This document shows positions 33,674-45,762 of a DNA stretch of 64,000 nucleotides, piece after piece. Source of the stretch: Labia minor (taxonomy: Eukaryota; Arthropoda; Insecta; Dermaptera; Spongiphoridae); contig OY720346.1 of assembly GCA_963082975.1 (NCBI GenBank), forward strand, positions 36,855,787-36,919,786, given 5' to 3'. The position numbers and the translations under genes were made by a program. The notes under the pieces are model-generated. The model was not told the origin of the DNA. It saw nothing but the letters and a program-made list of their open reading frames with translations, and ran no database searches. The first letter of the stretch is position 1, and every line of letters starts with the position of its first letter.

Positions 33674-33703
33674 TATATATAGCAGTTTTATACAATTTTT
33701 AAT
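33674..33703 (+). repeat. LINE target-site duplication, right
   Basis: Identical to 32642-32671 and directly follows the (TTA)n tail. Confidence 0.92.
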
Positions 33704-34033
33704 CATGTGAAAAACTATCAAACATAATTTTTACGGTCAGTTTAGAAGAAAAAAATTGAAAACGTGGTAGGTAATGGTCCTCCTCCGGATGAGCTACATT
33801 TCTCAAAAGTTGATAGAAAACTACGAATTTTGAATAATGCCCGTTTACCAAATTTAATAATTTTAGCTCAAAGCGTTTTTTCGTAATCTTGTCTACATAC
33901 ACATATACACACAGACATTTTTCTCAACCTTAGTGAAAATGACTCAGGAACCTTCAAAACGTATAAAAATATCAAAATCTCGTTATCGAAAATTTTCGTG
34001 ATCGCAATACTATCTCTGGAGAGATAGTAAAAA

Positions 34034-35306
34034 TTAATAAGAAATTTGAAAAATAGAAAAATATAAAAAGTTTAATTTTAAAAATTAAATAACTAAATTA
34101 TTAAAATTAAAAAAATAAATATACAAAATAACAAATAACTAAATAAACTTGCGAAGATGGCAGTATTGACGTATATATTGTTGTGATTATTTGATTTTAA
34201 ATATTCAATTATTTTTACATGTTAATTTAATTTAATTTCTTCTTTTAACATGTGTAAAAATTAGTAAATGAACTGTATTCATCCAATTACAAACGATTAA
34301 TGATTTTCTCTTTTGGATTTTTTTTTATTGGTCATGATAATTAATTTTTCAAACGGAAAAGTTCTTTTTTTTTATTCAATCTCATTTTTAATGTTTTTTT
34401 TTCTATTTGAAAATGAAATTCCATACGTCCATCAGTATCGTGGTAAAACAAAAGAAACATTTTTATTAAGACAAATATTTGCTTAATCTGACAAAATTGC
34501 TATTTATCCTGAGATGTTTTTTTTTTTTTAAATTTTTTTTTTCTTTTATTTTATCAATCACAAACCCTGCAGCCATGATCATCATTTGCTTTTCGCTTTA
34601 TTCACGAGACAAAATTAAATGAAAATTAATCAAACAAATGAACGAATGAATTGAAGAAAAATGTAATCAAATCAACGAACATCAAAGTTGACATATATAT
34701 ATATATATATCATGATATAAATCTTTGCAAGATTAATTATAAAGTTTTCAATTGTAATTCCTCCTCAACCTCTCTTTCCATCCTTTCCGAAAGAGAGATA
34801 TAGTAAGTAAAGTGAACAGATGATGGAAAGAGTCAAATAAAATGAAAAAAAAACAGTTTGTTTGATTTCAATTTTATTATGATTCATTTTAAATGAATAA
34901 ATAATAAGGGTTTTAGAAAAGCAAAAGAAAAAAAAACTTTTTTTTTCAAGTTATTATATATTATTTCACAATCAGCTAAAACAGAACATATTTTTAATAT
35001 TTTTTTAGAGAGAAACAAATGATCATACTAATAAAAACAACAACAACAACATTTCAAATATACATTTGGAAATGTTGAATAGAAAATAATAATAATAATT
35101 CTTTAATTCTTTGTTTTATTAGCTAAAGTGATTTTGAAATCCTTTATATTTATCTATCTACTGTATTTGGCTTTGGTACAAATCCTGGAACTAATGTTTG
35201 CCTAGCAACAATTGTAATTACTTAGTCACAACTTCCCTTTTCCAAGTTTATATTGAAAATATTTAAACTTAAAAATATTTTTTGAAAATTTTATGATTTT
35301 TTACTA
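34034..35306. other. No gene seen
   Basis: AT-rich with several T-runs and a TA microsatellite at 34692-34710. No recognised element. Confidence 0.55.
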
Positions 35307-36402
35307 TCTCGCGCTAGAGATAGTATTGTGATCACGAACATTTTCGATGTCGAGATTTTGATGTTTTTGTACGTTTTGAAGGTCCCTGAATCATTTTCGC
35401 TAAGCTTGAGGAAAAAATCTGTGTATATGTATGAGTGGGTGTAGACAAGTTTATACTCAAAAAGGGTTTGAGCTAGAATCATGAAATTTGGAACATGGAC
35501 ATTATTCAAAATTTGTAGTTTTCTATCAACTTTTGAGATATGTAGCTCATTCGGAAGAGGGTCATTTCCTACCACGTTTTCATTTTTACTATCTCGCCAG
35601 AGATAGTATTGCGATCACGAAAATTTTCGATGTTGAGATTTTGATGTTTTTATACGTTTTGAAGGTTCCTGAATCATTTTCACTAAGGTTGAGAAAAATG
35701 TCTGTGTGTGTGTGTATGTGTGTGTGTGTGTGTGTGTGTGTATGTAGACAAGATTACGCAAAAACGGTTTGAGCTAGAATGATGAAATTTGGTACATGAG
35801 CATTATTCAAAATTCATAGTTTTCTATCAACTTTTGAGAAATGTAGCTCAACCGGAAGAGGGTCATTACCTACAACGTTTTGATTTTTTTTCCTCTAAAG
35901 TGACCGTAAAAATAAAGATATATGTTTGATAATTTTTCACATAATTAATAATAGTATAAAACTGCTATATATAGAATTTCAGCATGATTGAATCGCTGAA
36001 AGTACCAGAATTAATTTTTTAACACTGCAAATCTCACGCGCCAACACGTGCCATGGTGCCATCAATAAAAAGCCAAACAGGCGCTGGTTTAATATTTATT
36101 ATTTATAATTTATAATTAATTAAATTTAATTTAAATATAATATATTATGTTATTTAATCCAATTCAAATTGCGAGATAGTCGAGTGGAGACACTCCAGCT
36201 TATTTTTCTAAAGTGACCGTAAAAATAAAGATATATGTTTGATAGTTTTTCATATAATTAAAACCTGTATAAAACTGCTATATATAGAATTTCAGCTTAA
36301 TTGAATTACTGAAAGTACCGCAATTAATTTTTTAATAAGTTGACTGGCATTCACGCGCCAGCACGTGACGTGGTGTCATCAACAAAGGGCCAAATAATAA
36401 GA
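35307..36402 (-). mobile_element. Family T element split by a nested family T copy
   Basis: The outer copy begins with the hairpin end (ACTATCTCGCGCTAGAGATA, 35312), is interrupted at CGTTTTCATTTTT (35573-35585) and resumes at CTAAAGTGACCG (36208). It then runs through GCTATATATAGAATTTCAGC and GCGCCAGCACGTGACGTGG and fades near 36402. The break falls within the stretch that is continuous in other copies. The 94-residue frames on both strands here are conserved repeat DNA and do not encode proteins. Confidence 0.8.
35586..36203 (-). mobile_element. Nested full-length family T copy
   Basis: This copy has the best-preserved ends. The hairpin ACTATCTCGCCAGAGATAGT (35588-35607) is perfect except for its four-base loop. 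The other end reads GCGAGATAGTCGAGTGGAGA then CACTCCAG, itself a TGGAG/CTCCA hairpin. ATTTTT occurs on both sides (35580-35585 and 36202-36207) as a possible target duplication. A GT microsatellite lies at 35703-35741. Length about 615 bp, no coding capacity. Confidence 0.82.
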
Positions 36403-37480
36403 TTTATAAGAATTAACAAAAAATTAAACGACAAAACAGATTAAAAAATTTCTAATATTTTGAGTATTTATCAGATTATGTAGAACCCAAAACAAACAAA
36501 AATTATTTACTTATCTTATTGATGCTTGCTATATAATTACCCAAAATTACCTCAATTTCACGGAATGGCACATGGCGATCTTGCTCAATCATTTCGCAAA
36601 CAATCTAATTTTTGTCAATTTCACAAAATTTGTTCCGATTGTTTGGAAGTAATTGACGAATTGATTTACATGTTTTTTACAGTACAGGTGTAATCGTGGT
36701 ACGATATCGCTTCATAATCAATTAAGTTCATCGATGCACTGATGATAATATAAATATTTTATTAGTTGGATCTCAATTATGGTTTTTGATTGAAATATCT
36801 AAATAAATAATTTTCATCAATTTTTTATTTGTATAAATCAGTATAATTGAACTTATTTATAAGATGATCAATCATGTAAACTGAATTTTAATTTTATTAA
36901 AAATTGTATTTAGGTCGGAATTAAACCAATTACTAAAACAAGTGGTGCAAAATTAAAATTGGTTTAAAATACAATAATTAACCTACATTAAAATTATTAT
37001 AAAATATAATATATATACATATAACCATTAATTAAATAATATTTCTTAAATAATGAGATAATTAAATTTCCAAATTATTTTTAGTAACAGTAAAGATTAG
37101 CATTAAACACCCTTTAACAGGAAAAGGAAAAGAATCCAATAATTCGATAGCAGACATCGCCTTCATTTCACCGAAATATTGTATTTACTATCATCAAAGT
37201 ATCATTAAACCTTTTAAAGGGCTGTACTACAATTTTATAACTTTTCCTAACTGTCTTTAAGGGGTTGCTACTTTTTATGATCCCTCATGGTGGTTGCAAG
37301 AATTCTGATTAAGTCGTACCGCAAGTAAATGAAAATTTTCTATCTAATATCTAATCAATTTTAAATATTCCATATTATTTCTTTCTCTTGATAAATAAAA
37401 TGAATACCAATATATTAATTAATAAGTATATATTAATATGAATAATAATGAATTTCACGACTTTTTGGATTTTACTAAAG
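36403..37480. other. No gene seen
   Basis: AT-rich with a slightly GC-richer patch at 37100-37325. No recognised motif. Confidence 0.5.
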
Positions 37481-37635
37481 ATTTAATAATAATAATTATA
37501 ATAATTATAATTAATAATAATAATTATAATAATTATAATTAATAATAATAATTATAATAATTATAATTAATAATAATAATTAATATATAATTATATACTT
37601 ATAATAATAATTAATATATAATTATATACTTATAA
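37481..37635. repeat. Tandem AT-rich minisatellite
   Basis: About three copies of a 33-base unit (AATAATAATTATAATAATT type) run from 37483 to 37575, followed by two copies of a 35-base unit containing ATATATAATTATATACTTAT (37578-37635). Confidence 0.85.
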
Positions 37636-37681
37636 TATTTATTTTTAATATTAAAAAGTGAATTTTCAATTTTTAAAGGTA

Positions 37682-38330
37682 AATATTTGGTAATTATTTA
37701 AATTATTCCAGGTACTATAAAATTATATACCCAGTTAAAGCATTAAGGTATCAGATCATAAGCAAAGATGGAATCAATATCTATTGAATAACAATTTAAA
37801 TAAAAATACTACAGGAGCTATACAGGTTTACAGGTTTTTTTTAATTCCAAAAATACTTTTCTTATGCAATTTTGGCGGGTCTTATCTAGTTTACAAGCTA
37901 AATAAAGATTTTTTAAGTTTGGCAGATTAGCTGGTTATGAACGTCGAAATGTGCAGCCATAAAGTAATGTTTTATTAATTAATTTACTAATTATTTACGT
38001 ATTCCTAATTTTCGGTTTTTTCCTTTCGGTTTGGATATAGGGAAATTATTTAATTAATTATTTCTTTAATTTTCCTATATCCAATTCGAACTGAACCCCT
38101 TCCCAGAAAATTAGTGGAGCCCTCTGCTGGTCAAATAAATAAAACATGGTAGCTAAATAAAATATCAATAGATTTATATGTAAATTTTAATAATTTTTAT
38201 CTCGTAAACTAGAAGGGTCCCGCAAAAATTGCATAAGAAAAGTTTCTTTGGAATTAAAAAAGAGGAACCCACTGGTAAAATTTGATCCAAATCCATGACA
38301 TAAAGACTAATTTGAATAATTGCCGAATAT
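37682..38330. mobile_element. Foldback element family F, copy 2 (rearranged)
   Basis: The left outer arm AATATTTGGTAATTATTTAA is followed by about 120 bases of unrelated sequence (about 37707-37825). The inner palindrome then resumes with TTCTTATGCAATTTTGGCGG and GGTTTGGATATAGGGAAATT. The right arm closes with AACCCACTGGTAAAATTTGA and ends near GCCGAATATT. So the left arm carries an insertion or replacement. Confidence 0.7.
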
Positions 38331-38889
38331 TTTCTTCTGATTGTGTGTTAATACATTTATTCTTTATATATTTTATGAATATAATTAGATATCGATTTAA
38401 TTATTTTTTTTTTTTTTAAAAAGAATAATGTTATTTAATCATGATTATTATCAATTGATGTATTTTTAAAATTATTTTTTTGCACTCGGATAAAATTCAA
38501 ATAGTAAAATGAATAAAAATAATTAAAGTAAATAAAACCTCCAAGTACTTATTTACTTTTAATTTTAATTTATATGTTTATTCTAAAACTAATAAAAAAA
38601 AATGAAGTGTAGCAATTTTTTATGAACATATTCACTTAATGATGTGAAGATTTTATTTCAGTGACACTTTTTAATTCATTTTTTTTTTATTTTAATAGCA
38701 ATGAATGTATAAAACAATTTTGAAAAATGATAGGGGCGAAGTTATATATATATATATAATATTCATTAAATGATGTGAATAAGTGGGGTAAGGGTTAAAA
38801 GGAAATGGGAGAAGAGAAGGGTGGTGAAGGGTGGAGAGTGGGGGTTGGTAAATAAACTTGGATGTAATTTCATAATCGGTCTTCGTTGA
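38331..38889. other. No gene seen
   Basis: AT-rich. A purine-rich stretch at 38780-38860 leads into the GC-rich island. Confidence 0.5.
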
Positions 38890-39430
38890 TTAAATGGAGA
38901 GGGTTTTATTAAAAGCGTCGAAGTGAATCGCCATTCCCCGAGGCGCCCACCGGCTGCATCTGATTGCCGGGATCGAAGCCAGGACCTTGGGGTCCTTGTC
39001 AATGCGCATGCGTCCCCCCGTTGTCCAGGCCGTGCCACTTGTATTCGTCTCATCGGCGGCGGCGGTCGGTTCGTTTGTCGGTTGTCGGTCGGCCTCCGAG
39101 CCGTCCGTCTAACCTGTCCGTCCGTTAGTACATTTGGTACTGTACCCCCTCACCCCCTCACCGACCTCAATTCTTCAAGTCCCATGAATATTCCCTCCTG
39201 TATGGCATGGCACGTCACGGATTAGCTCGGCTGGTGGCCGTCTGGCGGCTGGGGGGCCGACGACCGCATCCACCCCCGCATCCCCCGAATCAGCCGCCGC
39301 CGCCGTACCAGGGCCACGACGAAGAAACTCAGGCTTTCATGTATGTAGGTATAGAACAAGGGACCTGGAAGGATCTCTCCACCGTTGACAAACCCACACC
39401 TATCTTCCCGAAACACGATTCTTAACCCCA
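38890..39430. other. Strong GC-rich, CpG-rich island
   Basis: This is the sharpest composition change in the window. It has (CGG)n and (GGTCGGT)-like runs, many CpG, and a possible B box on the minus strand (GGCTTCGATCCCGG, about 38965-38978). Open frames exist on both strands. The plus frame 39207-39425 encodes a proline-rich peptide (HPPPHPPNQPPPPYQGHDEE) with a PPPPY motif. It could be a CpG-island promoter with a first exon, an exon of a transcription-factor-like gene, a SINE-derived patch, or foreign DNA. Confidence 0.45.
39207..39425 (+). CDS. Hypothetical proline-rich ORF in GC island
   Basis: 72 codons starting ATGGCACGTC, rich in Pro, Arg and His, with a PPPPY stretch at residues 30-34 that could bind WW domains if translated. 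A possible splice donor occurs near 39347 (GTAGGTATAG). No homology is recognised. The composition alone would generate such a frame, and a competing frame exists on the minus strand (39222-39458). The call is tentative. Confidence 0.2.
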   Translation: MARHGLARLVAVWRLGGRRPHPPPHPPNQPPPPYQGHDEETQAFMYVGIEQGTWKDLSTVDKPTPIFPKHDS

Positions 39431-40515
39431 TTCCTATAATTGAAACAACCAATTCCATATTTTATTCGAAATAAAAATTCAATACCATAAACAAAGAAAA
39501 GAATTGATTTTAATGTGGCAAATTTCCCACCATCTGCTTTGCTTAGGCTGTGTGTTCCACTTTGCTTCCTGGCTTTACTTTCCTAGGCTTAATAAATACT
39601 TAGTAATTTCGTCAACAATTAAGTAAACGGTATGACCTAGCAATTATAATATTAAATTTTCATTTTTCATAATTAAAATTTCAGTTTAATTTAATTTAGG
39701 CAAAAAGTTAATTAATTTAAAAACAATAAACAAGGTAAGAAATAATGAAACAAACTTCAAAATGATTTCGATTAATTCCGGGGAAACTTGCGAACGATCA
39801 ATAATAAAAAGAAACTTGCATATAATAATAATTCAAATAACAAGAATATCATAATTTATCAATGAATAAAATTAAATAACTTGGAAAAATAAATAAATAA
39901 ATTTTAATTAATTAAGTAATTTAGTTAATTCGAGGGAATTGTCAAATTTATTTTATTTTTAATTGGAATTAATTTTAATTTAAATAATTAAATTTATGAA
40001 TAACCGTTTATGATGAGAGATACCAATGCACGAACATATAGGTTATGTTATAAAACATTCAATTACAATTTAAAAAAAATTATTAAAATTGTGATATTAT
40101 AATTAAATTCATAATTTTTTAAATGTTTCTATAAAACGAAGCTGCTTGGTTATGAAGTGCTACAGAGGGGATTAATTGGTTATAATGTATTAGCATTTTT
40201 TTTTAAATAATTTAAAGATTTAATTATTTATTGAGTGTTTTCGTAGTTGTATATATATTATAAATATAATATTCTGATATTATTTAGTATATTTCCAGTT
40301 GGATTTAAAAGATGGCGTAATAGATAATGTAATGACAACAATGACTCACATTCAAAAATATAAACACAATTGTTTAATTATATTAAAATTATTTAAAATA
40401 TTCATTGTTAAATTATAAGTGTTTGTAGTTATTATTTATTGTATTTTAATAACCTTTATATTTCTAAATTTATCTACATTGTTTTAAATTATTTTAAAAA
40501 TTAATGTTAAAAAAT
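39431..40515. other. No gene seen
   Basis: AT-rich. A short less AT-rich patch at 39520-39590 has no recognised motif. Confidence 0.55.
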
Positions 40516-40998
40516 ATGGAATGTCTTCACTCGACTATCTCGTAAATTTGAATTGGAATAATTAACATATATTATATTTAAATTATTGTTAATTAATTAT
40601 AAATTATAAATTAAAATTAATAAATAATATTTATTCAACCAGCGCATGTTTGGCTCTTTGTTGATGGCAACACATCACGTGCTGGCGCGTGATTGCCAGT
40701 CAACGTGTTAAAAAATTAATACCGGTACTTTCAGCAATTGAATCTAGCTGAAATTCTATATATAGCAGTTTTATACAATTTTTAATTATGTGAAAAACTA
40801 TCAAACATATATCTTTATTTTTACGGTCACTTTAGAGGAAAAAAAATGAAAACGTGAATCTTGTCTACATATAGATATTTTTCTCAACCTTAGTGAAAAT
40901 GATTCAGAGACCTTTAAAACGTATAAAAACATCAAAATTTCGATATCGAAAATTTTCATGATCGCAATACTATCTCGGGCGAGATAATTAGTAAAAAT
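40516..40998 (+). mobile_element. Family T element, internally deleted
   Basis: Starts TATGGAATGTCTTCACTCGA and ends ATACTATCTCGGGCGAGATA. It contains ATCACGTGCTGGCGCGTGAT, the TATATAGCAGTTTTATACAA block and TTTTTACGGTCACTTTAGAG. The segment from the GTAGGTAATGACC block through ACCAAATTTCATTATT is deleted. The terminal hairpin arms are intact. Confidence 0.8.
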
Positions 40999-42325
40999 GA
41001 ATAGATATTTAATATTTTAAATTATCTATAAACAATTTAGGCCAGGGTATAAAATGGACATTCTAAATTCTGAAGAAATGAATTCAATCAATATATCGAT
41101 TTTTAATATAATTTCTTAAACACAAAAATTACTATAATATTATTTATTAATGAATCTGTTTTTTTGTTTAACCTTAAAAAATATAAATAATAATATTTTA
41201 CTCGATCTATATTTTTTAAGTAAATAAATAATAAAAAGCACTTAATATATATTTATTAATGTGTTAGGTGAATAAATAAAGAAAATTAATAATAAATTCC
41301 ATTTTATTGATATTTACCTACTATCTATGACATCTATGACATCTATATACTATTTACGATATATATACACTATACTTAATATTTTGAGAATATATTTGTT
41401 TCACTATAATTTTCTATAATGACCCTTTTCTAATTAAAATTTACATTTTAAAATTTCTCTTAACCTATAATCATAAAATAAACTTCATTTCATCTTTTAC
41501 ATAAAAAAATGTGGGCGTTATTTTTACCAACTTTCTTTAATTTAGTTTTAAATTATTTTTTTTTAAGAATATTTTTTATTTTCTTATATATCGTTTAAGA
41601 AAATCAAAATACACGAAACATTTTATTTAAATAATTTTAGTAAATTTAGCTATGTATTTAGAAATTAATTATATATATTTATTAAATTATTAATTGAAAT
41701 ATAAGAAAAAAAAATATAGTTATTTTCTTATTTTATTTTTGTTTTTATTGAATCATTAGTAATTATGTTTGAAGAGACATTATTTTAAAAATATTTAAAA
41801 ATATTATCTTCGTTTACTTTTGAAAATAATTTTGAAAATTAAATTAAAATAAATAATTATGTATAAATATATATATATATTATAAATTAAAATATAACAA
41901 TAATCATTTTTAATTTCTTTAAGTCATTTAATACATCTCTCATATTATTTTTGCTCTTATATTTATGATTATTACTAATAGATTACTATTTTGGATAATA
42001 ATTTATTTTTAATGACATTTTCACCACGCCAAAATCTTGATGTAAATATAAATGGAGTTAGGCTACTTTCAAACTACACAGTTTAGTTATTGAACTAATT
42101 GTCGTGTCAAAAATTTATCGTATTTGCTTCGAAAATAAACAACCTGAAATACTTCACTGATAAATAACATGAAGTTGTATATGTAACCACTGTAACTGGC
42201 AAAAAAATGAAAAATGGAGTTAGGCTACTTTCTAAATTAACGGCTCAATTATTATAATATGAATCGATTTATAATTTTTATAGAAGATTTTGACTTTAAC
42301 CCTAAAAATATGAACTATATAATAT
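40999..42325. other. No gene seen
   Basis: AT-rich. CACTATCTATGACATCTATGACATC near 41320 is a small repeat. GGAGTTAGGCTACTTTC occurs twice (42054 and 42217), about 160 bases apart, marking an unclassified short repeat. Confidence 0.5.
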
Positions 42326-42703
42326 AAGTTTCTGGTTCACCGAACCGCCGCTCGGTCATTAAAAAAAAGCTATGCCCTATGAACTATGAATATTTAAGAT
42401 TAAGATTATTATTTAAAATAAATAAACAACAAAATATATGAAACAATTCCAAATCATTTAAATGAACACATATATTTAAAATAAATAGTCATAAAACATA
42501 CGGCCCTTAAATTTACGTATTCATGCACTGAAAGACAGAAAAGTATGGCCTGTGGATATAACATAATATATATCTCATCATTTTATTACAAAATATTATT
42601 AAAATAAATATTTTTAATTTATTTATAATATTTTGTATTTAAGGAAACCCTGTCCGTCGTTTCCCGGTGCCATTTTTTTATTATTAAATTTCCTATTTTA
42701 AAT
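42326..42703 (+). repeat. Family H, hairpin-side portion; left arm of long inverted repeat
   Basis: Begins CTGGTTCACCGAACCGCCGC with the GC hairpin. It then matches the reverse complement of 44170-44549 almost throughout, including CTGAAAGACAGAAAAGTATG and GGAAACCCTGTCCGTCG. It is truncated after about 375 bases. Confidence 0.8.
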
Positions 42704-43992
42704 TAAGAATATTAAGAATAAAATTTTTCCTCCACAAACCAAAATCAATCTAAACAAATAAATCAATAAATATAATATACAAATAAATTTAAATAAATAA
42801 ATATAAATATGGACTGTAAATGGGCCCCCATTTTTCATTAAAATAAGTGACTATTACATAAACAAAACAAGAAAAAAAAAGTTTTTTAAAAATTACAATT
42901 ACAAACTTAAAATCATTCAAACTTGTTTATAATTACCCATAAAATGTTGTTACCTTGTATCATTAGTTAAAAAATGTATTTATGATCTAACATATCTAAT
43001 ATATATATATATATATATATATATTATTCAATTTTTCGCTTTAGTAAACCTCTTCTTTGTAAGTTTTTTTTTATTATTACCCTATAAAAATAACGTAAAA
43101 GATAAAAAAGAAAGGTTACCAGTGAGCTATCGATTTTTCTTTATTTGGATTTTCTGACGTATGAAAATAAAATCATATGATGATTGAATCCACACCCCCT
43201 ATCAACAAAATATTTATAAAAAAGATGCTTATTAAGATATTCTATCTGGCAATTATATTTTCAATTTTTTTTTATTATACCTTTTCACATTGATTAAATA
43301 ATGAAATTTAATAATACTACTATTATATTATATACATATAATATTTCATTAATATATAAACTTAGTTACAAAATAAATACCTATTATTTTATATGTTAAT
43401 ATCAAATAATATACTAATCTAAAAAAATTACTTCATTTTATGTATATATATATATATATGTATATATACCTTCTATTAAAATTGAATAAATTTGTTGAAA
43501 ATAAAGTAAAAAATAAAAATGTAAAAAAAACAATTTAAATAAATTGGAATATTAATTAATAATACAAACATGTAATATATTTAAAACTTATTCATTTATT
43601 AATAAAAAATAGGATTCATAGGATTCTTATTTAATTTCTGAATAAAAATGTTTACACACATCTTAAAAATCATTGAGAAGGGGACAAATAATAATATAAA
43701 AAATATATAAAAACTGAAAAAATATAAAAATATCAAAAAGTTTACTGATCAACAAATTGTCAAATGGTTAGTAAACTATAATGATTAATTAAATCATTAG
43801 TTTTTAACACTTATGTGACAAATCCAGTACCAACTTCGATCTATTAAAATCGTCCCTCCCCCCCCCCCTTCTAGAGGCAGAGAAGGGTAAAATAAATATT
43901 TAATGATTGGCCTAAACAGTATAAAACATTATAAGTAGTATATTGATAACTTTCATTAGTTTTTTGTTTTATTAAAATTTAATTTACTTAAT
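42704..43992. other. Loop of the long inverted repeat, no gene
   Basis: AT-rich interior between the two opposed family H copies. It holds TA runs (42999-43024 and 43442-43470) and a C11 tract at 43858-43868, but no coding signal. Confidence 0.55.
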
Positions 43993-44549
43993 ATTATCTT
44001 ATCTTATTGTACTAGCAAAAATTGTATATATATTTGTATTTGTGAAATATTAAACCTCTCTAAGGATTTTTGAAATTCATACCATAAATAATATTTATAA
44101 AGAAAAATCGATCTGTATTGGTTTCAGCCTCGGGAAAAATCATCTTTGTTAGTTTTATCTTAATTTTAAAAAGGAATTTTAATAATAAAAAAATGGCGCC
44201 GGGCTACGCCGGACAGCGCTTCCTTAAATACAAAATATTATAAATAAGACAAAATTAAATATATTTATTTAAATAATATTTTGTAATCAAATTACGAAAT
44301 ATAATAATATATTATATTATATCCACAGGCCATACTTTTCTGTCTTTCAGTGCATTAATACGTAAATTTAAGGGCCCAATGTTTTATGACTATTTTTTTT
44401 TAAATATATGTTCTTTTAAATTATTTGAAATTGTTTCATATATTTTGTCGTTTATTTATTGTAAATAATAATCTTAAACTTAAATAATCAAAGTTCATAA
44501 GGAAAAATCTTTTTAAAGTACCGAGCGGCTGCTCGGTGAACCATGTACT
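43993..44549 (-). repeat. Family H full copy; right arm of long inverted repeat
   Basis: On the minus strand it runs from the hairpin ACCGAGCAGCCGCTCGGT (44520-44537) to TTTTTGCTAG and the (GATAA)n tail (43995-44020). It shares the block around CGATCTGTATTGGTTTCAG with 6508 and with 48985 (inverted). Length about 560 bp, noncoding. Confidence 0.8.
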
Positions 44550-45510
44550 GATTAATTATTATGAAAATATATATAAATATATATATAAAAAGATTTGAAT
44601 TAGCTTCATAAATAAGATATATGTATTATATAGAATTGACAAGCTAAATTTGAAGAGATAAAAAGAAATCCCTTAAATTTATTGCGGTGTTGTTCAGAGG
44701 TTGTCTATTTTTCCCTGCTTGGGTTGTTTTTCTCGGATCGATTGGGAAGAATATAGGAAACGTGGAAGCAATTTGGGCACAGCCTGTCTGCACTCCAAAT
44801 TCGATTTCAATTCTTTATGGCGGCTTCTATTATTTATTAAATTATATATTCTGAAATATGAATATTTTCCGATTTTAATTTATTCTAAAATATTTTATAC
44901 CTCTTATAAAATAATTTAATGGAGTTAAAATAGGAAGTATTAAAGATATGAAAAAATAGTATTTTTTTTTATTCACTGATATTATCATTTATATAATTAT
45001 AATATTTTAATAAGATCTTTTTGCTAACGATTTTTTTTTCATTCTCTAAAGAAAGTTGGTAAAATTTAGTTTAGTTTTCGATTTTTTGTTTATTTTAATA
45101 AAATAATTAATAAAAATTCATCTTCATTATTTTTTTTTTAATTATTTGCAGGTAATAATTATTTATTAATCATAACTAATTTTATTATAATTTTTATATT
45201 TAAAGTATTTTATAAGTAAAGGAAAGGGGCGGGCGAAGGGAATAAATGAAACTAATATGTGTGTGTGAAATGTTATATGAATTGGGATTTAATTATTAAA
45301 CTCATCTTATTGGAAAATGTCTTATATTTAAAAACGAAGTTTATGATTAGTAAAATTCGTAGTTTTGAATTAAATGTTCTCAGAATTTTACTTTATACTT
45401 TTTTAAAGCTATTGAAATCAATTTTTTTGTTCTTAATATATGGAAATCACTTCTCTATATTTATTGAATATATGGGTATAGTGACGGAAAAAGTAGATAC
45501 GGGTTATTTT
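44550..45510. other. No convincing gene; one balanced patch
   Basis: The plus frame 44701-44919 starts in a patch of near-normal composition (44690-44830, TCGGATCGATTGGGAAGAAT) and could mark an old exon or repeat, but I recognise nothing. The frame 45259-45525 is AT-driven. Confidence 0.35.
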
Positions 45511-45762
45511 CATGTATTATTGTGAGATTTGAGCCTCGACATTTTAATGCTCATTAAAAGAATTTTCAGGAGGGAATTTTTAGTAATCTGGGTCTTAGTC
45601 TGTGTGATCACAAGAGTCAATGAAGAGAGTTAGGTTGTTTGTTTGTTAAATCTTTGATTTAATGCATTTGGTAACTCTAAAGCATTTTCAGCACTAGCAC
45701 TTGCACTAAAACATGTCTCGCTCGTGTCATAGCCCGAGACTCAAATCTAACAATACTATGTG
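45511..45762. mobile_element. MITE with about 25-bp inverted ends
   Basis: The left end TATTATTGTGAGATTTGAGC then CTCG mirrors the reverse complement of the right end, TAGTATTGTTAGATTTGAGT then CTCG. The outermost bases also pair. About 245 bp, no coding capacity, superfamily unknown. Confidence 0.55.

Larger units (their letters stand above)
32424..34033 (+). mobile_element. Family T element split by a LINE
   Basis: The 5' half (32424-32671) starts CTGGAGTATCCCCACTCGAC. The 3' half (33674-34033) ends ATACTATCTCTGGAGAGATA. Together they make a full family T copy. The split point carries the 30-base duplication made when the LINE inserted. The terminal hairpin is nearly intact. Confidence 0.85.

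Noticed and set aside
33305..33721. 138-residue minus-strand frame
   Set aside because: It is the antisense shadow of the LINE ORF and its (TTA)n tail, which gives runs of isoleucine.
35291..35772. Two 94-residue frames, one per strand, at the same place
   Set aside because: They cover family T repeat DNA and a GT microsatellite (CVCVCV runs). Similarity between copies is repeat identity.
37481..37635. CRISPR-like array
   Set aside because: Repeats are directly adjacent with no unique spacers, and the DNA is animal-like.
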